64,000 nucleotides of DNA, from contig JAEUVU010000010.1 in NCBI GenBank assembly GCA_016786725.1, positions 1-64,000 of the forward strand, given 5' to 3'. The stretch comes from Ferruginibacter sp. (GTDB taxonomy: Bacteria > Bacteroidota > Bacteroidia > Chitinophagales > Chitinophagaceae). This document shows positions 43,611-52,356 of the stretch, one piece after another. Under the pieces are notes generated by a model. The model was not told the DNA's origin, did not search any database, and saw only the letters and a list, made by a program, of their open reading frames with translations. The stretch's first letter is position 1; the number at the start of each line of letters is the position of its first letter. Both the position numbers and the translations under genes were made by a program.

Positions 43611-44101
43611 GTAAATATATTTTAACAGTTTTGGCCATCTTGTTTAATTCTGCTGTTGTGAATGCACAGCTTAAAACAGGAGAGCTTGTACCCGAAATTG
43701 AATTGCCCGGTAAAGTGGATACCATCATTAAGCTATCCTCGCTCAAAGGGAAAGTGGTGCTGATAGACTTTTGGGCAAGCTGGTGCGGCCCCTGCAGGGC
43801 AGCAAACCCATCTGTACAGAAGCTTTATAAAAAATATAAAGACAAAGGGTTTGAAGTATTTGCGGTATCACTTGATGTAAAGAAAGAGCTTTGGCTAAAG
43901 GCTATCAGGCGTGACGGGCTTACTTACACACATGTGATTGATTCAGAGGGATGGCTTTCAAAAGTTGCCGAAAGGTATTTTGTGGATATGCTGCCAACTA
44001 ATTTCCTGCTCGATAAAACAGGAAAAATCGTTGCCATCAATATAGAAGGTAAAGAATTGTTTGATAAAGTAAAAGAGCTGACTGAATCGCTCTCACCTTA
44101 A
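43607..44101 (+). CDS. TlpA/ResA-like periplasmic thiol-disulfide oxidoreductase
   Basis: A 164-residue AhpC/TSA-Redoxin family protein with a signal peptide (about 1-20) and the active site WCGPC (C60/C63) in [15 protein letters not shown]. The later segment [16 protein letters not shown] carries the cis-Pro loop. It reduces periplasmic disulfides, plausibly those of the Cys-rich metal proteins encoded upstream. Its start overlaps a 19-residue upstream ORF, and its end overlaps the DtxR gene tail to tail by 4 bp. Confidence 0.88.
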   Translation: MSKYILTVLAILFNSAVVNAQLKTGELVPEIELPGKVDTIIKLSSLKGKVVLIDFWASWCGPCRAANPSVQKLYKKYKDKGFEVFAVSLDVKKELWLKAIRRDGLTYTHVIDSEGWLSKVAERYFVDMLPTNFLLDKTGKIVAINIEGKELFDKVKELTESLSP

Positions 44102-44757
44102 AGAGCAATCACCAAAAGGTTTTTTACAACTTCTTTGCTCAATATCTTTCGTTCTTTATTGTTGATCTTAACCTGGAAGGATTTGTCGAATTCCTCAATT
44201 CCCTCCACAAGCAGTTCATCACCCAGTTTAATATTGCTTTTTGTAAGGTATTGCAGAAAAGCGTTTGAGTGTTCGGCCACACCGGTAAACTTTACCTTTT
44301 CTCCTTTGCTGCATTCGCTCAACGGTTTGCTGGTGTTCTTTATAAACCGCCCCTTTGCATCGGGTATCAAATCGCCATGAGGGTCTGTTTTAGGATAGCC
44401 TAAGTGCTTGTCTAATTGCTCAATCAGTTCATCACTTATCACATGTTCCAGTTGTTCGGCTATTTCATGCACTTCATCCCATTTAAAACCAAGGTTGTTT
44501 ACCAGCCATACTTCCCAAAGCCGGTGCTTGCGGATGATGCTCAGGGCTATCTGCCTGCCTTGTTCTGAAAGTCTTACTCCTTTTGATTTTTCGTAACTGA
44601 TCAGTTTTTTTACTGCCATCTTTTTAATAAAATCAGTTACAGAAGCTGCATTTATAGCCAGCGTTTCTGCCAGGGCAGATGTGGTTACCACATCGCCGTG
44701 TTTTTCCTGTATTTTATAAATCGCCTTTAAATAATTTTCCTCTGCCAGTGAAGTCAT
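44098..44757 (-). CDS. DtxR/MntR-family metal-dependent transcriptional repressor
   Basis: A 219-residue regulator. The N-terminal winged helix (about 1-65, [15 protein letters not shown] and [19 protein letters not shown]) is followed by the metal-binding dimerisation domain (about 66-140, [48 protein letters not shown]). A C-terminal FeoA-like SH3 domain ends the chain. Such proteins repress metal uptake genes when Fe2+ or Mn2+ is bound. It is divergent from a TonB receptor gene, and the spacer holds a DtxR-type palindrome. Confidence 0.9.
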   Translation of the reverse strand: MTSLAEENYLKAIYKIQEKHGDVVTTSALAETLAINAASVTDFIKKMAVKKLISYEKSKGVRLSEQGRQIALSIIRKHRLWEVWLVNNLGFKWDEVHEIAEQLEHVISDELIEQLDKHLGYPKTDPHGDLIPDAKGRFIKNTSKPLSECSKGEKVKFTGVAEHSNAFLQYLTKSNIKLGDELLVEGIEEFDKSFQVKINNKERKILSKEVVKNLLVIAL

Positions 44758-44798
44758 TTTACTTATTTCTTACAAAATTCGTGTTTTTTACAGAAAAA

Positions 44799-44830
44799 CA
44801 TAATTAGGTAAGCCTAATTATGTATTTTTG
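44799..44830 (+). promoter_or_regulatory. DtxR-type operator overlapping the receptor promoter
   Basis: CATAATTAGG-N4-CCTAATTATG (44799-44822) is a perfect palindrome. Its core TTAGGTAAGCCTAA is close to the DtxR/IdeR core TTAGGTTAGCCTAA. It is followed at 44823-44830 by TATTTTTG, a TAnnTTTG -7 box for the receptor gene. Repressor binding would lie in the -33 to -7 spacer. Confidence 0.8.
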
Positions 44831-44880
44831 CCCGAAGAATAAATTAAACACTGCTGCAAAGCGAACTGAACAAATTATAC

Positions 44881-47151
44881 ATGCGAACAACTGTATCTTT
44901 TTTAATTGCCTGCTTTTTAACTAACAGTGCTTTTGCACAGCAGGGTAAAATATCGGGCACTGTAACCGGTAATGGCAAAGCAATAATAGCAGCTACAGTG
45001 GTTCTAAAGCCGCTGGGTAGTACAGTAATGACAGACAGTACGGGGCACTTTCATATTACGAATGTGCCATTCGGAAATTACATCATTGAAATATCGGCTG
45101 TTAATTTTACCGGTTATGCATCAACTTTATCCGTTAAAGGAAATATCAGCCTGCTGAATATTTCCTTAACCGAAGCAAACAGCATTATGGGAGAAGTTGT
45201 TGTTTCCGGAACCATGAAACCGGTAAGTAAAATGGACTCACCCATTCCGGTTGAAGTTTATTCACCCACGTATTTTAAAAAAAACCCTTCGCCCAATATT
45301 TTTGAAAGCCTCCAGATGGTGAATGGTGTGCAGCCCCAACTGAACTGCAATGTTTGCAATACCGGCGATATACATATTAATGGTATGGAAGGCCCGTACA
45401 CCATGATTTTAATTGATGGGATGCCCATTGTAAGCAGTTTATCTACGGTGTATGGTCTTGCCGGCATCCCCAATAGTATGGTTAAGCGTGTTGAAGTAGT
45501 AAAAGGGCCTGCTTCAACGCTGTATGGCAGCGAAGCAGTTGGAGGATTGATTAATATTATTACAAAAGATGCGGCCGGATCTGATAAAGTACGTGTTGAT
45601 CTTTCTGCAACCAGTGTGGGTGAGTACAATGCCGATGTTACAGCAAAGTTTAAACTTGATAAAAAAATAAGTTCGCTGCTGGGAATAAATTATTTTAACT
45701 ACCAGCAGTTAAGAGATATAAACAAAGACAATTTTACAGACGTTACACTTCAAAACCGTATCTCTGTTTTTAACAAATGGAGTTTTAAGCATAAGAGTAA
45801 CCTGCAGTCTTCCCTGGCGCTCCGTTACGTAAATGAAAACCGCTGGGGCGGCGAACTTCAATGGAAGCCGGAGTTTAAGGGTACAGACAGTGTGTATGGC
45901 GAAAGCATTAACACAAACCGGGTTGAACTTATAAGTACTGTTGCGCTTTCGGCAAATGTAACAGCTGATATTTCTTACAATTATCACTTGCAGGATAGTT
46001 ACTATGGCCGTATAAAATATTATGCCAGCCAGCAGGTGGCTTTTGCACAACTGCGCTGGAATAAAACCTGGGGCCGCCACGATGTATTGATGGGCATACC
46101 GTTTCGCTACACTTTTTATGATGATAATTCTCCTGCAACAGCAGATGTAAACGGCAGTAATAAACCTGCCCATGCCTGGCTGCCTGGCATTTTTGTACAG
46201 GATCAGTTTACAGTAAATGAAAAGCTTACTACTTTGCTGGGGTTACGGTACGATTACAATAATGAACATGGCAGCATTGTTACACCGAGGCTTAGCTTTA
46301 AGTTTGCTTCCAATAAAAACAACACATTCAGATTGAGTGCCGGCAACGGTTTCAGGGTGGTAAATCTTTTTACTGAAGACCATGCAGCATTGACAGGCGC
46401 CCGGGAAGTAGTGATCGCATCGGCTTTAAAACCAGAAAAATCATGGAATGTAAATTTAAATTATACCGGCTTTGTAACCCATAAAAAAGGATATGTTGGG
46501 ATTGATGCCAGTGTTTTTTACACCCGTTTCAGCAATAAAATCGTTGCAGATTTTATTACAGAACCCAATAAGATCATTTATGATAACCTGCGGGGTTATG
46601 CCATTTCAAGAGGTGTTACATTAAATACCGACTTTAGCTTTACCAATGGAATTAAAATAATTGCCGGCGCTACCTGGATGGATGTATTTTCAATGGATAA
46701 AGATGCTAATGGGGTTAAAACAAAAGTGCCGCAGTTATTTGCGCCAAAAATTTCAGGCACATTTGCTGTTAGTTACTCAATGAAAAAGGCCGGGCTGGCC
46801 TTTGACCTGACCGGCAAGGTAAATGGCCCCATGTATTTGCCTGTTGTACCCAATGATTACCGGCCGGAAAAATCGCCTCTTTACAGCATTATTAATTTTC
46901 AACTTACCAAAACTTTCAAAAAAGGATTTGAATTGTACGGTGGCATCAAAAATTTATTCAACTTTTTGCCAGCCGATCCTTTGCTTCATCCCGATGATCC
47001 TTTCGACAGGCCGGGCGGAAAATATTTCGACAGCAACGGTGCAGCAAGGCCGGATACCAATCCACATGGTTATGTTTTCGATCCTTCCTACAATTATGCA
47101 CCGGTACAGGGGGCTAAAGGGTTCATCGGTATCCGGTGGTTTATCCGGTAA
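44881..47151 (+). CDS. TonB-dependent receptor under DtxR-type control
   Basis: A 756-residue outer-membrane receptor. The signal peptide (about 1-19) is followed by a carboxypeptidase-like domain (about 23-105), the plug (about 115-230, NGVQPQLNCNVCNTGDIHIN, SVVYG-like VVKGPASTLYGSEAVGG) and a barrel ending KGFIGIRWFIR. It is divergent from the DtxR-family repressor and sits behind its palindromic operator. It is therefore a candidate iron or manganese chelate transporter, rather than a copper one like its neighbour. The substrate is inferred only. Confidence 0.88.
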   Translation: MRTTVSFLIACFLTNSAFAQQGKISGTVTGNGKAIIAATVVLKPLGSTVMTDSTGHFHITNVPFGNYIIEISAVNFTGYASTLSVKGNISLLNISLTEANSIMGEVVVSGTMKPVSKMDSPIPVEVYSPTYFKKNPSPNIFESLQMVNGVQPQLNCNVCNTGDIHINGMEGPYTMILIDGMPIVSSLSTVYGLAGIPNSMVKRVEVVKGPASTLYGSEAVGGLINIITKDAAGSDKVRVDLSATSVGEYNADVTAKFKLDKKISSLLGINYFNYQQLRDINKDNFTDVTLQNRISVFNKWSFKHKSNLQSSLALRYVNENRWGGELQWKPEFKGTDSVYGESINTNRVELISTVALSANVTADISYNYHLQDSYYGRIKYYASQQVAFAQLRWNKTWGRHDVLMGIPFRYTFYDDNSPATADVNGSNKPAHAWLPGIFVQDQFTVNEKLTTLLGLRYDYNNEHGSIVTPRLSFKFASNKNNTFRLSAGNGFRVVNLFTEDHAALTGAREVVIASALKPEKSWNVNLNYTGFVTHKKGYVGIDASVFYTRFSNKIVADFITEPNKIIYDNLRGYAISRGVTLNTDFSFTNGIKIIAGATWMDVFSMDKDANGVKTKVPQLFAPKISGTFAVSYSMKKAGLAFDLTGKVNGPMYLPVVPNDYRPEKSPLYSIINFQLTKTFKKGFELYGGIKNLFNFLPADPLLHPDDPFDRPGGKYFDSNGAARPDTNPHGYVFDPSYNYAPVQGAKGFIGIRWFIR

Positions 47152-47152
47152 T

Positions 47153-48166
47153 TTATTTTGAAGCGGCAATACCGGTTATTAAACTCTCCAGGTTTTTTTC
47201 TTTGTAAAAGATTTTACAAATATCTTCAGCGCCGTCTAAGATCTGCTGCAATGTTTTTTGTGAAGCGCCTGCCAGTTTGTAAGCTTTGGCCAATGCAGCT
47301 GCTTCATTGGTTTTGGATGTTTGCAAAAGCGCTTCTTTAATTACTTCCACTTTAAGCCCGCTGTCTTTTAAATTGCCCAGTTCGGCTATCATCCAGCTTA
47401 ACGCATAAAAGCGGTTTTGATCAAGCAGCAAAAAATGTTTCAGGCCTGCGGCATCGGGCATTTTATTGTAGGGCGAACCGGTTATTGCCCTGGTTAAATA
47501 TTTAGCAAGATATTTAGGTGTTGCAGTTTTTGATTTGCTTAACTGAATACAACCCCTCAATGCCTGCGGATAAATGCTAAGCCAGCGCATCATGCGCCTG
47601 AATTCATGTACATCTTTTTCAACATCGGTAAAATGAAAATCTTTTTCATTGATGAATTCCAGTATTTTGTTAATAGCAATCACATAGAACTGCTGTAGGC
47701 TTTTTACATCATCTTTTTCATCAAGCCAGTCGGCTTTTTTTAATTTCTTCCTGATCTTTTCAATGCGGTCTGCATCATCGCCCAGCCACTCTTTTTCAAC
47801 CAGTAATTCGTTCAGGCTTTGAATTTTTTCACGGCTCTGGGCCTGCAGGTAACCGGTAATTTCTTTTGGTATTTTTTTATTGGCAGCAAATTCTTTGGCA
47901 AAAGCATCGTAATAATCTATTTGCCCAATGGCATCTTCGAGCAGCTTAACATGCTCTTTTATTTTGCTGAACTTTTTTTTGTTGTGGATGCCGGCATACA
48001 GCTTCGCCAAACCTTCAAGCATAAATAAAGGGGTACGGGCATTGTTCTGGTACAGCCAAAGCGCCGGGTTTTTTTGTTTGGAAGATTTAGTAAGAAGTTC
48101 TTCTAATTGTTTCAGATAATGATCAAATCTTGCTAAGCCATTTTTCATTGTTGCATTTTTATACAT
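47153..48166 (-). CDS. CHAD-like alpha-helical protein
   Basis: A 337-residue soluble protein, rich in Lys/Leu/Glu helices. A His-Glu-Arg-Arg segment, VHEFRRMMRWLSIYPQALRG (about 190-209), and an N-terminal HYLKQLEELL recall CHAD (conserved histidine alpha-helical) proteins that bind polyphosphate. The match is weak and no partner CYTH domain lies nearby, so I treat the family as uncertain. The start at 48166 could instead be the ATG at 48148. Its stop lies two bases past the receptor gene stop, tail to tail. A pair of palindromic repeats lies upstream. Confidence 0.5.
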   Translation of the reverse strand: MYKNATMKNGLARFDHYLKQLEELLTKSSKQKNPALWLYQNNARTPLFMLEGLAKLYAGIHNKKKFSKIKEHVKLLEDAIGQIDYYDAFAKEFAANKKIPKEITGYLQAQSREKIQSLNELLVEKEWLGDDADRIEKIRKKLKKADWLDEKDDVKSLQQFYVIAINKILEFINEKDFHFTDVEKDVHEFRRMMRWLSIYPQALRGCIQLSKSKTATPKYLAKYLTRAITGSPYNKMPDAAGLKHFLLLDQNRFYALSWMIAELGNLKDSGLKVEVIKEALLQTSKTNEAAALAKAYKLAGASQKTLQQILDGAEDICKIFYKEKNLESLITGIAASK

Positions 48167-48186
48167 TAGCTTTATGGTTGGTACTC

Positions 48187-48237
48187 ATCTTCGACTCCGC
48201 TCAGATAAGTTGCTCCTTCCTTCGACTTCGCTCAGAA
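48187..48237. repeat. Pair of TCGACTTCGCTC-loop palindromic repeats
   Basis: ATCT / TCGACTCCGCTC / AGAT (48187-48206) and a second unit with loop TCGACTTCGCTC at 48222-48233 and weaker stem, 31 bp apart. The same paired arrangement occurs at 12909 and inside aroA. It sits upstream of the CHAD-like gene, in the gap before the ATP-grasp-like gene's stop. Confidence 0.85.
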
Positions 48238-48247
48238 TTAATTGGCC

Positions 48248-49438
48248 TCACTTTTCAAAAAAAGCCACATTGCCTCCAACCCACTCTTTATTCTTATTAT
48301 AACGGGTGCCGATCATCTTGCCTTTACTCAACCTTGCCAGATTGTGAACACCAACCGGCCTTGCCCATCCTTTTTTCCAGAAATAAAATAAACGTATCTC
48401 TGCCTTGGCAGGCTCATCGGGTGTCTTGATCACATCAGCATATTTTACCTTTTTCTGCAGTATCCAGTTTTCGGGATCTTTTACCGCTTCAATATCTTCC
48501 GGCTTTACATCAATTACCACACCCATGCCAGCAAAAGAGAACAGGGGTTTTAAAACATAATTCTCCAGGTCGGCAGGCATTTGTTTCAGCTCATTTAAAA
48601 AATACGTTTCCGGCACATAGGGATTTTTGATGAAGGGCAATGTGAATTTACTGATGCGGTAAAACCAGTTGGGATGCGGCGCCCATTCCACATTATAAGG
48701 TTTGGTGAGATCAACCACTTCGCCCAGGCCTTCCTGCTTTTGCAGGTCATCAAAGATCACCCGGTTGTAAATCCTTTTGATAGGCGTTTTTACACCATTG
48801 TTCATGTAAAAAAGTTTGTCACCTTCCGCTATCAGTTTGGTAAGACAAACCATTTTAATGCCCAATAACTGCCCGGTACAGTAAAAATCAATCCTTGTTT
48901 TTTGCTGCTCCGGAAAAATTTCGAGCAGTATCACATTCTCCGGATTTAAATCACCAACGATTAATTCTCTCAATAACTCAACATAAGTTTCTTTTGTATA
49001 ACCATTTAAATACGGAGAAAAAGTATCAGGCAGTTCTGCATACTCGGCAGTCAGCTCGGAATGAAAAGCCTGGAAAGCATACAGCGTAGGAAATCCCTGC
49101 ATCTCGATCAGCTGGGGCTCCAGTTCTCCATTTTTATTTTCACAAATACCAAAATCAAAAACCAGAAATTCAGTATGGCTGTTCTCGTTGGGCACTTTTA
49201 CATTTTCGGGAATGCCGCGTTCTGTAAGCGCCAGAAATTTAGGATCAACGATGACATCAATAATATCTTCACAGGCATGCAGCATTTTATCTTTAAAATC
49301 TTTTGGAACAAAAACCGGTGTTTCTGCATTACGGAAATCAAGAGCGCCGGGATGCAGGGCTTCCAGTTTTGCCATGTAGGCATCATACTTCTCTTTGGTA
49401 AAATTGGCGTTGAATCTTTCTCTTAACCCTGGTATCAT
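48248..49438 (-). CDS. ATP-grasp-like protein of unknown function
   Basis: A 396-residue cytoplasmic protein. The segment VLKPLFSFAGMGVVIDVK (about 293-310) and RLFYFWKKGW resemble ATP-grasp nucleotide-binding loops, and QLIEMQGFPTLY recalls glutathionylspermidine-synthase-like enzymes. No named family is firmly recognised. It is encoded just downstream of the glutamine amidotransferase gene on the same strand, with the PGM1-related ligase gene divergent. The likely role is a carboxylate-amine ligation in a shared pathway (inference). Confidence 0.55.
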   Translation of the reverse strand: MIPGLRERFNANFTKEKYDAYMAKLEALHPGALDFRNAETPVFVPKDFKDKMLHACEDIIDVIVDPKFLALTERGIPENVKVPNENSHTEFLVFDFGICENKNGELEPQLIEMQGFPTLYAFQAFHSELTAEYAELPDTFSPYLNGYTKETYVELLRELIVGDLNPENVILLEIFPEQQKTRIDFYCTGQLLGIKMVCLTKLIAEGDKLFYMNNGVKTPIKRIYNRVIFDDLQKQEGLGEVVDLTKPYNVEWAPHPNWFYRISKFTLPFIKNPYVPETYFLNELKQMPADLENYVLKPLFSFAGMGVVIDVKPEDIEAVKDPENWILQKKVKYADVIKTPDEPAKAEIRLFYFWKKGWARPVGVHNLARLSKGKMIGTRYNKNKEWVGGNVAFFEK

Positions 49439-49569
49439 GTTTATACAGCTTTAAATTATTCTTTTTGTTCAGAATAAAAATAGCTATAAAAATCCATTTT
49501 GCACACGGGTTTGTCAGCTTGTCTAGCGAATCATTTCAGTAAAATGAAATTCCTATTATGGAGTATGAG

Positions 49570-49588
49570 ATGCTTCGTTCCTCAGCAT
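49570..49588. repeat. Short palindromic repeat, TCG...CTC loop variant
   Basis: ATGCT / TCGTTCCTC / AGCAT at 49570-49588. The gap between the two genes also holds A/T-rich sequence but no ORF. It resembles the TCGACTTCGCTC family with a shorter loop. Confidence 0.6.
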
Positions 49589-49645
49589 GACAGAAAGAAG
49601 AGGCATTAGCTGACTAAAGAACCAAAAAAAGAAGGAGAGGAATTT

Positions 49646-50491
49646 CTAAACTTCAACCGGCTGCAGGCTTTCCACCGCATTGAACAAAAAATTGGGAAGT
49701 ATATGGGAGTAGGTCCACATGATCTTTTCGGGATCGTTCAGGTGCTCTATCATGGATTGCCATTTTTCGGGCCCGTAATTTTCAATAACCGTTTTTTTCT
49801 TCTCTTCGGTTTGCAGGTGCAGGCTCATGCCAATGGCATCGGCTTCGGGATGAAACTGGGTGCCGATCATATTTTCGTTGAAACGGATTGCCATCACGGC
49901 CCTTTCAAGCGGCACATGCGGCCTGTCTTTTTCAATGGCTAAAATAGCAGCCCCCATTTCAAACAGCTTATTGTGGTTGGGTTCGGTAACCTGGTAATCA
50001 CGGCTGTCAACCGCATAAAAAGGATCTTTTAACCCATCAAAGATCTGTTCATTTTTACCATCAGCTAAAAGGTGTACCGGAAAAACGCCGAAAGCGGTGC
50101 TTTTTCTTTTGCTTACTTTGGCAATATTGTAATGCCTGCATACCAGTTGAAAGGAGTGGCAGATAAAAAACACCTGCTTTTTCTGTACATAAGCCGGGTT
50201 ATTGTTCCAGCGTTCTATCTTATCAAGCCAGTTAAAATAAACTTTTTCCCATTCGCTGCCTGCTGTGTCCAATGGGCTGCCGGGCCCGCCGGAAGAAATA
50301 TAAATGTCGTAGCTGAGATCGGGAACCTGCTTTTCAAGGCGTACTTCAAATTCGTCCCAGGTAAGGTCGAGGTGGTTTACTTCGCCAAACTGGTTCAGAA
50401 TTTCCCGCAGGCACCTCATACCCTGGTTTACATGGCCTTCATATAAATCGAGGATAGCAATGCGGATAGACTTTTTTTCTGTCCAGTTCAT
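49646..50491 (-). CDS. Class I glutamine amidotransferase-like protein
   Basis: The frame extends to 50578, but the ATG at 50491 begins the conserved fold, giving 281 residues. The triad of the GATase class I fold is visible: C111 in FFICHSFQL, H214 and E216 in GTQFHPEADA. An SSGGPGSPLD oxyanion loop lies at 66-75. Resembling GMP-synthase-type GATases, it may supply ammonia to a ligase. It is a neighbour of an ATP-grasp-like protein and divergent from a PGM1-related ligase. The acceptor is unknown. Confidence 0.8.
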   Translation of the reverse strand: MNWTEKKSIRIAILDLYEGHVNQGMRCLREILNQFGEVNHLDLTWDEFEVRLEKQVPDLSYDIYISSGGPGSPLDTAGSEWEKVYFNWLDKIERWNNNPAYVQKKQVFFICHSFQLVCRHYNIAKVSKRKSTAFGVFPVHLLADGKNEQIFDGLKDPFYAVDSRDYQVTEPNHNKLFEMGAAILAIEKDRPHVPLERAVMAIRFNENMIGTQFHPEADAIGMSLHLQTEEKKKTVIENYGPEKWQSMIEHLNDPEKIMWTYSHILPNFLFNAVESLQPVEV

Positions 50492-50684
50492 ACACAAACA
50501 TAACAATTTTTTAAACCCCGCCGTTTGGCCGTTGCTATGCAATTTATTAACGTGTTGTGGATTAAAAAAGTTGCACAAAGCTGATTTTTAAGCAGAACCA
50601 TGACAGGATAAGCCCGGCCACATGACCAATCTCATTTTAAGGCAACATAATTTATTGCATTTTGTAAGTTGAAAACGACTGCAC

Positions 50685-52256
50685 ATGCATACCGGTAACC
50701 AGGGCGAAATGCCCTTACTGTTTAATTACTGCAAAAGCTGTAAACCTTTACCAGGCTCGCCGGAAGAGCTGGAAGTCTTTAAAAATATACAGCAGGGTTT
50801 TGCAAACCAGTTTGAATTGTTTTTTCCTGATAACCTGGCCCCCAAAACCATTGTGGTGGTGCCCAGCCTTTCGCTTGACCAGGAAGTGCTAGCCAAGGTG
50901 GAAGGCGCCATGTATTATGAAGAAAGGTTACTTTGTTTGCTGCTGCTGCTGCGTATGCCCCGAACCAACATCATTTATATAAGCAGCACAGCTATTGACC
51001 CCATCATTATTGATTATTACCTGCACCTGCTGCCGGGTATCACCGGTTACCATGCCCGGGAAAGGTTAACGCTCATTAGTTGTTATGATACTACAGCAAT
51101 ACCGCTTACCGAAAAGATATTGCAAAGGCCCAGGCTTATTGAACGTATAAAAAAAGCTATTCCCTCTGGTAGTGTTGCCCACATGGCCTGTTTTAATACA
51201 ACCGGACTGGAAAGGACCTTAGCCGTTCACCTCGGTATCCCTGTTTACGGCTGCGACCCTTCACTAATATACCTGGGCACCAAGAGCGGCAGCCGCAGGG
51301 TTTTTTTGCAGGCTGGGGTGCCTATACCTGCCGGGGCTGAAAATTTAACAGGTAGCAGTGATATTATTCATGCACTTGCGGCTTTAAAAGATATGCATCC
51401 GCATATAAAAAAAGCAGTAATTAAATTGAATGACGGTTTTTCGGGAGAAGGCAATGCCATTATAAAGTACCCGGAAAACCTGAGAGGCAAAGCACTGCAC
51501 AAATGGCTTACCGATAACCTGCTTACCGAAATGAAACCGGTTGCAAAAGACATGAATGCAGAGATTTTTCTTAAAAAATTTGAACTGATGGAAGGAATTG
51601 TGGAAGCATTTGTTGAAGGTGATGTAAAAACGTCCCCTTCTGTGCAGTGCCGTATCAATCCATTGGGCGAAGTAGATGTTATTTCCACCCACGACCAGGT
51701 GCTGGCAGGCGCCGAAGGGCAGATATTTATCGGCGCCCATTTTCCGGCAGATGCAGATTACCGGCTGCAGATAGCCGAAATGAGCAGGGCTGTATCAAAG
51801 GTTTTAAAAAAAGAAGGGGTGCTGGGCCGCTTCAGCATTGATTTTATTTCGGTAAAAGAAAACGATTGCTGGAAGCATTATGCCATAGAGATAAACCTGC
51901 GTAAAGGAGGAACTACGCATCCATTTTTAATGCTGCAGTATTTAACTGATGGCAGTTGTAACGAAACAACCGGTATTTTTGAAACAGCCGGCGGCCGGCA
52001 GCTTTACTATTATGCATCTGATAATGTGCAGAGCGATCAATACAAAGGCCTAAGCCCGCACGACCTGATAGATATTGCCATGTTTCATGGATTGCATTTT
52101 GACGGAGCCACTTACCGGGGTGTGATGTTCCATATGATCGGGGCGCTCTCTCAATACGGAAAAATGGGCATGGTATGTATCGGCGGATCGCCTGCAGAAG
52201 CTTACGAACTTTATACAAAAACCATACAGGTGCTGGATGCTGAAACAGCAGGGTGA
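50685..52256 (+). CDS. PGM1-related ATP-grasp peptide ligase
   Basis: A 523-residue enzyme. An N-terminal region (about 1-190; VVVPSLSLDQEVLAKVEG, LLLLRMPRTNIIYISS) precedes an ATP-grasp core (about 200-400; KAVIKLNDGFSGEGNA, YAIEINLRKGGTTHP). A C-terminal part ends MVCIGGSPAEAYELY. The layout matches proteins annotated as related to the pheganomycin peptide ligase PGM1, which join amino acids to a starter. It is divergent from the glutamine amidotransferase gene. Substrates are unknown. Confidence 0.78.
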   Translation: MHTGNQGEMPLLFNYCKSCKPLPGSPEELEVFKNIQQGFANQFELFFPDNLAPKTIVVVPSLSLDQEVLAKVEGAMYYEERLLCLLLLLRMPRTNIIYISSTAIDPIIIDYYLHLLPGITGYHARERLTLISCYDTTAIPLTEKILQRPRLIERIKKAIPSGSVAHMACFNTTGLERTLAVHLGIPVYGCDPSLIYLGTKSGSRRVFLQAGVPIPAGAENLTGSSDIIHALAALKDMHPHIKKAVIKLNDGFSGEGNAIIKYPENLRGKALHKWLTDNLLTEMKPVAKDMNAEIFLKKFELMEGIVEAFVEGDVKTSPSVQCRINPLGEVDVISTHDQVLAGAEGQIFIGAHFPADADYRLQIAEMSRAVSKVLKKEGVLGRFSIDFISVKENDCWKHYAIEINLRKGGTTHPFLMLQYLTDGSCNETTGIFETAGGRQLYYYASDNVQSDQYKGLSPHDLIDIAMFHGLHFDGATYRGVMFHMIGALSQYGKMGMVCIGGSPAEAYELYTKTIQVLDAETAG

Positions 52257-52282
52257 GGGGTGAGGGGTAAAAAGTAAAAAAA

Positions 52283-52343
52283 TAAAAAGTCAAAAATCAA
52301 AAAGAATAGGATCACTTCAAACCTTTTGATTTTTGACTTTTTA
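52283..52343. terminator. A/T-rich inverted repeat between convergent genes
   Basis: A perfect 20-bp inverted repeat: left arm 52283-52302 starts TAAAAAGTCAA, right arm 52324-52343 ends TTGACTTTTTA. It has T runs on both strands and probably ends both transcripts. Confidence 0.75.
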
Positions 52344-52356
52344 ATTTTGAATTATT

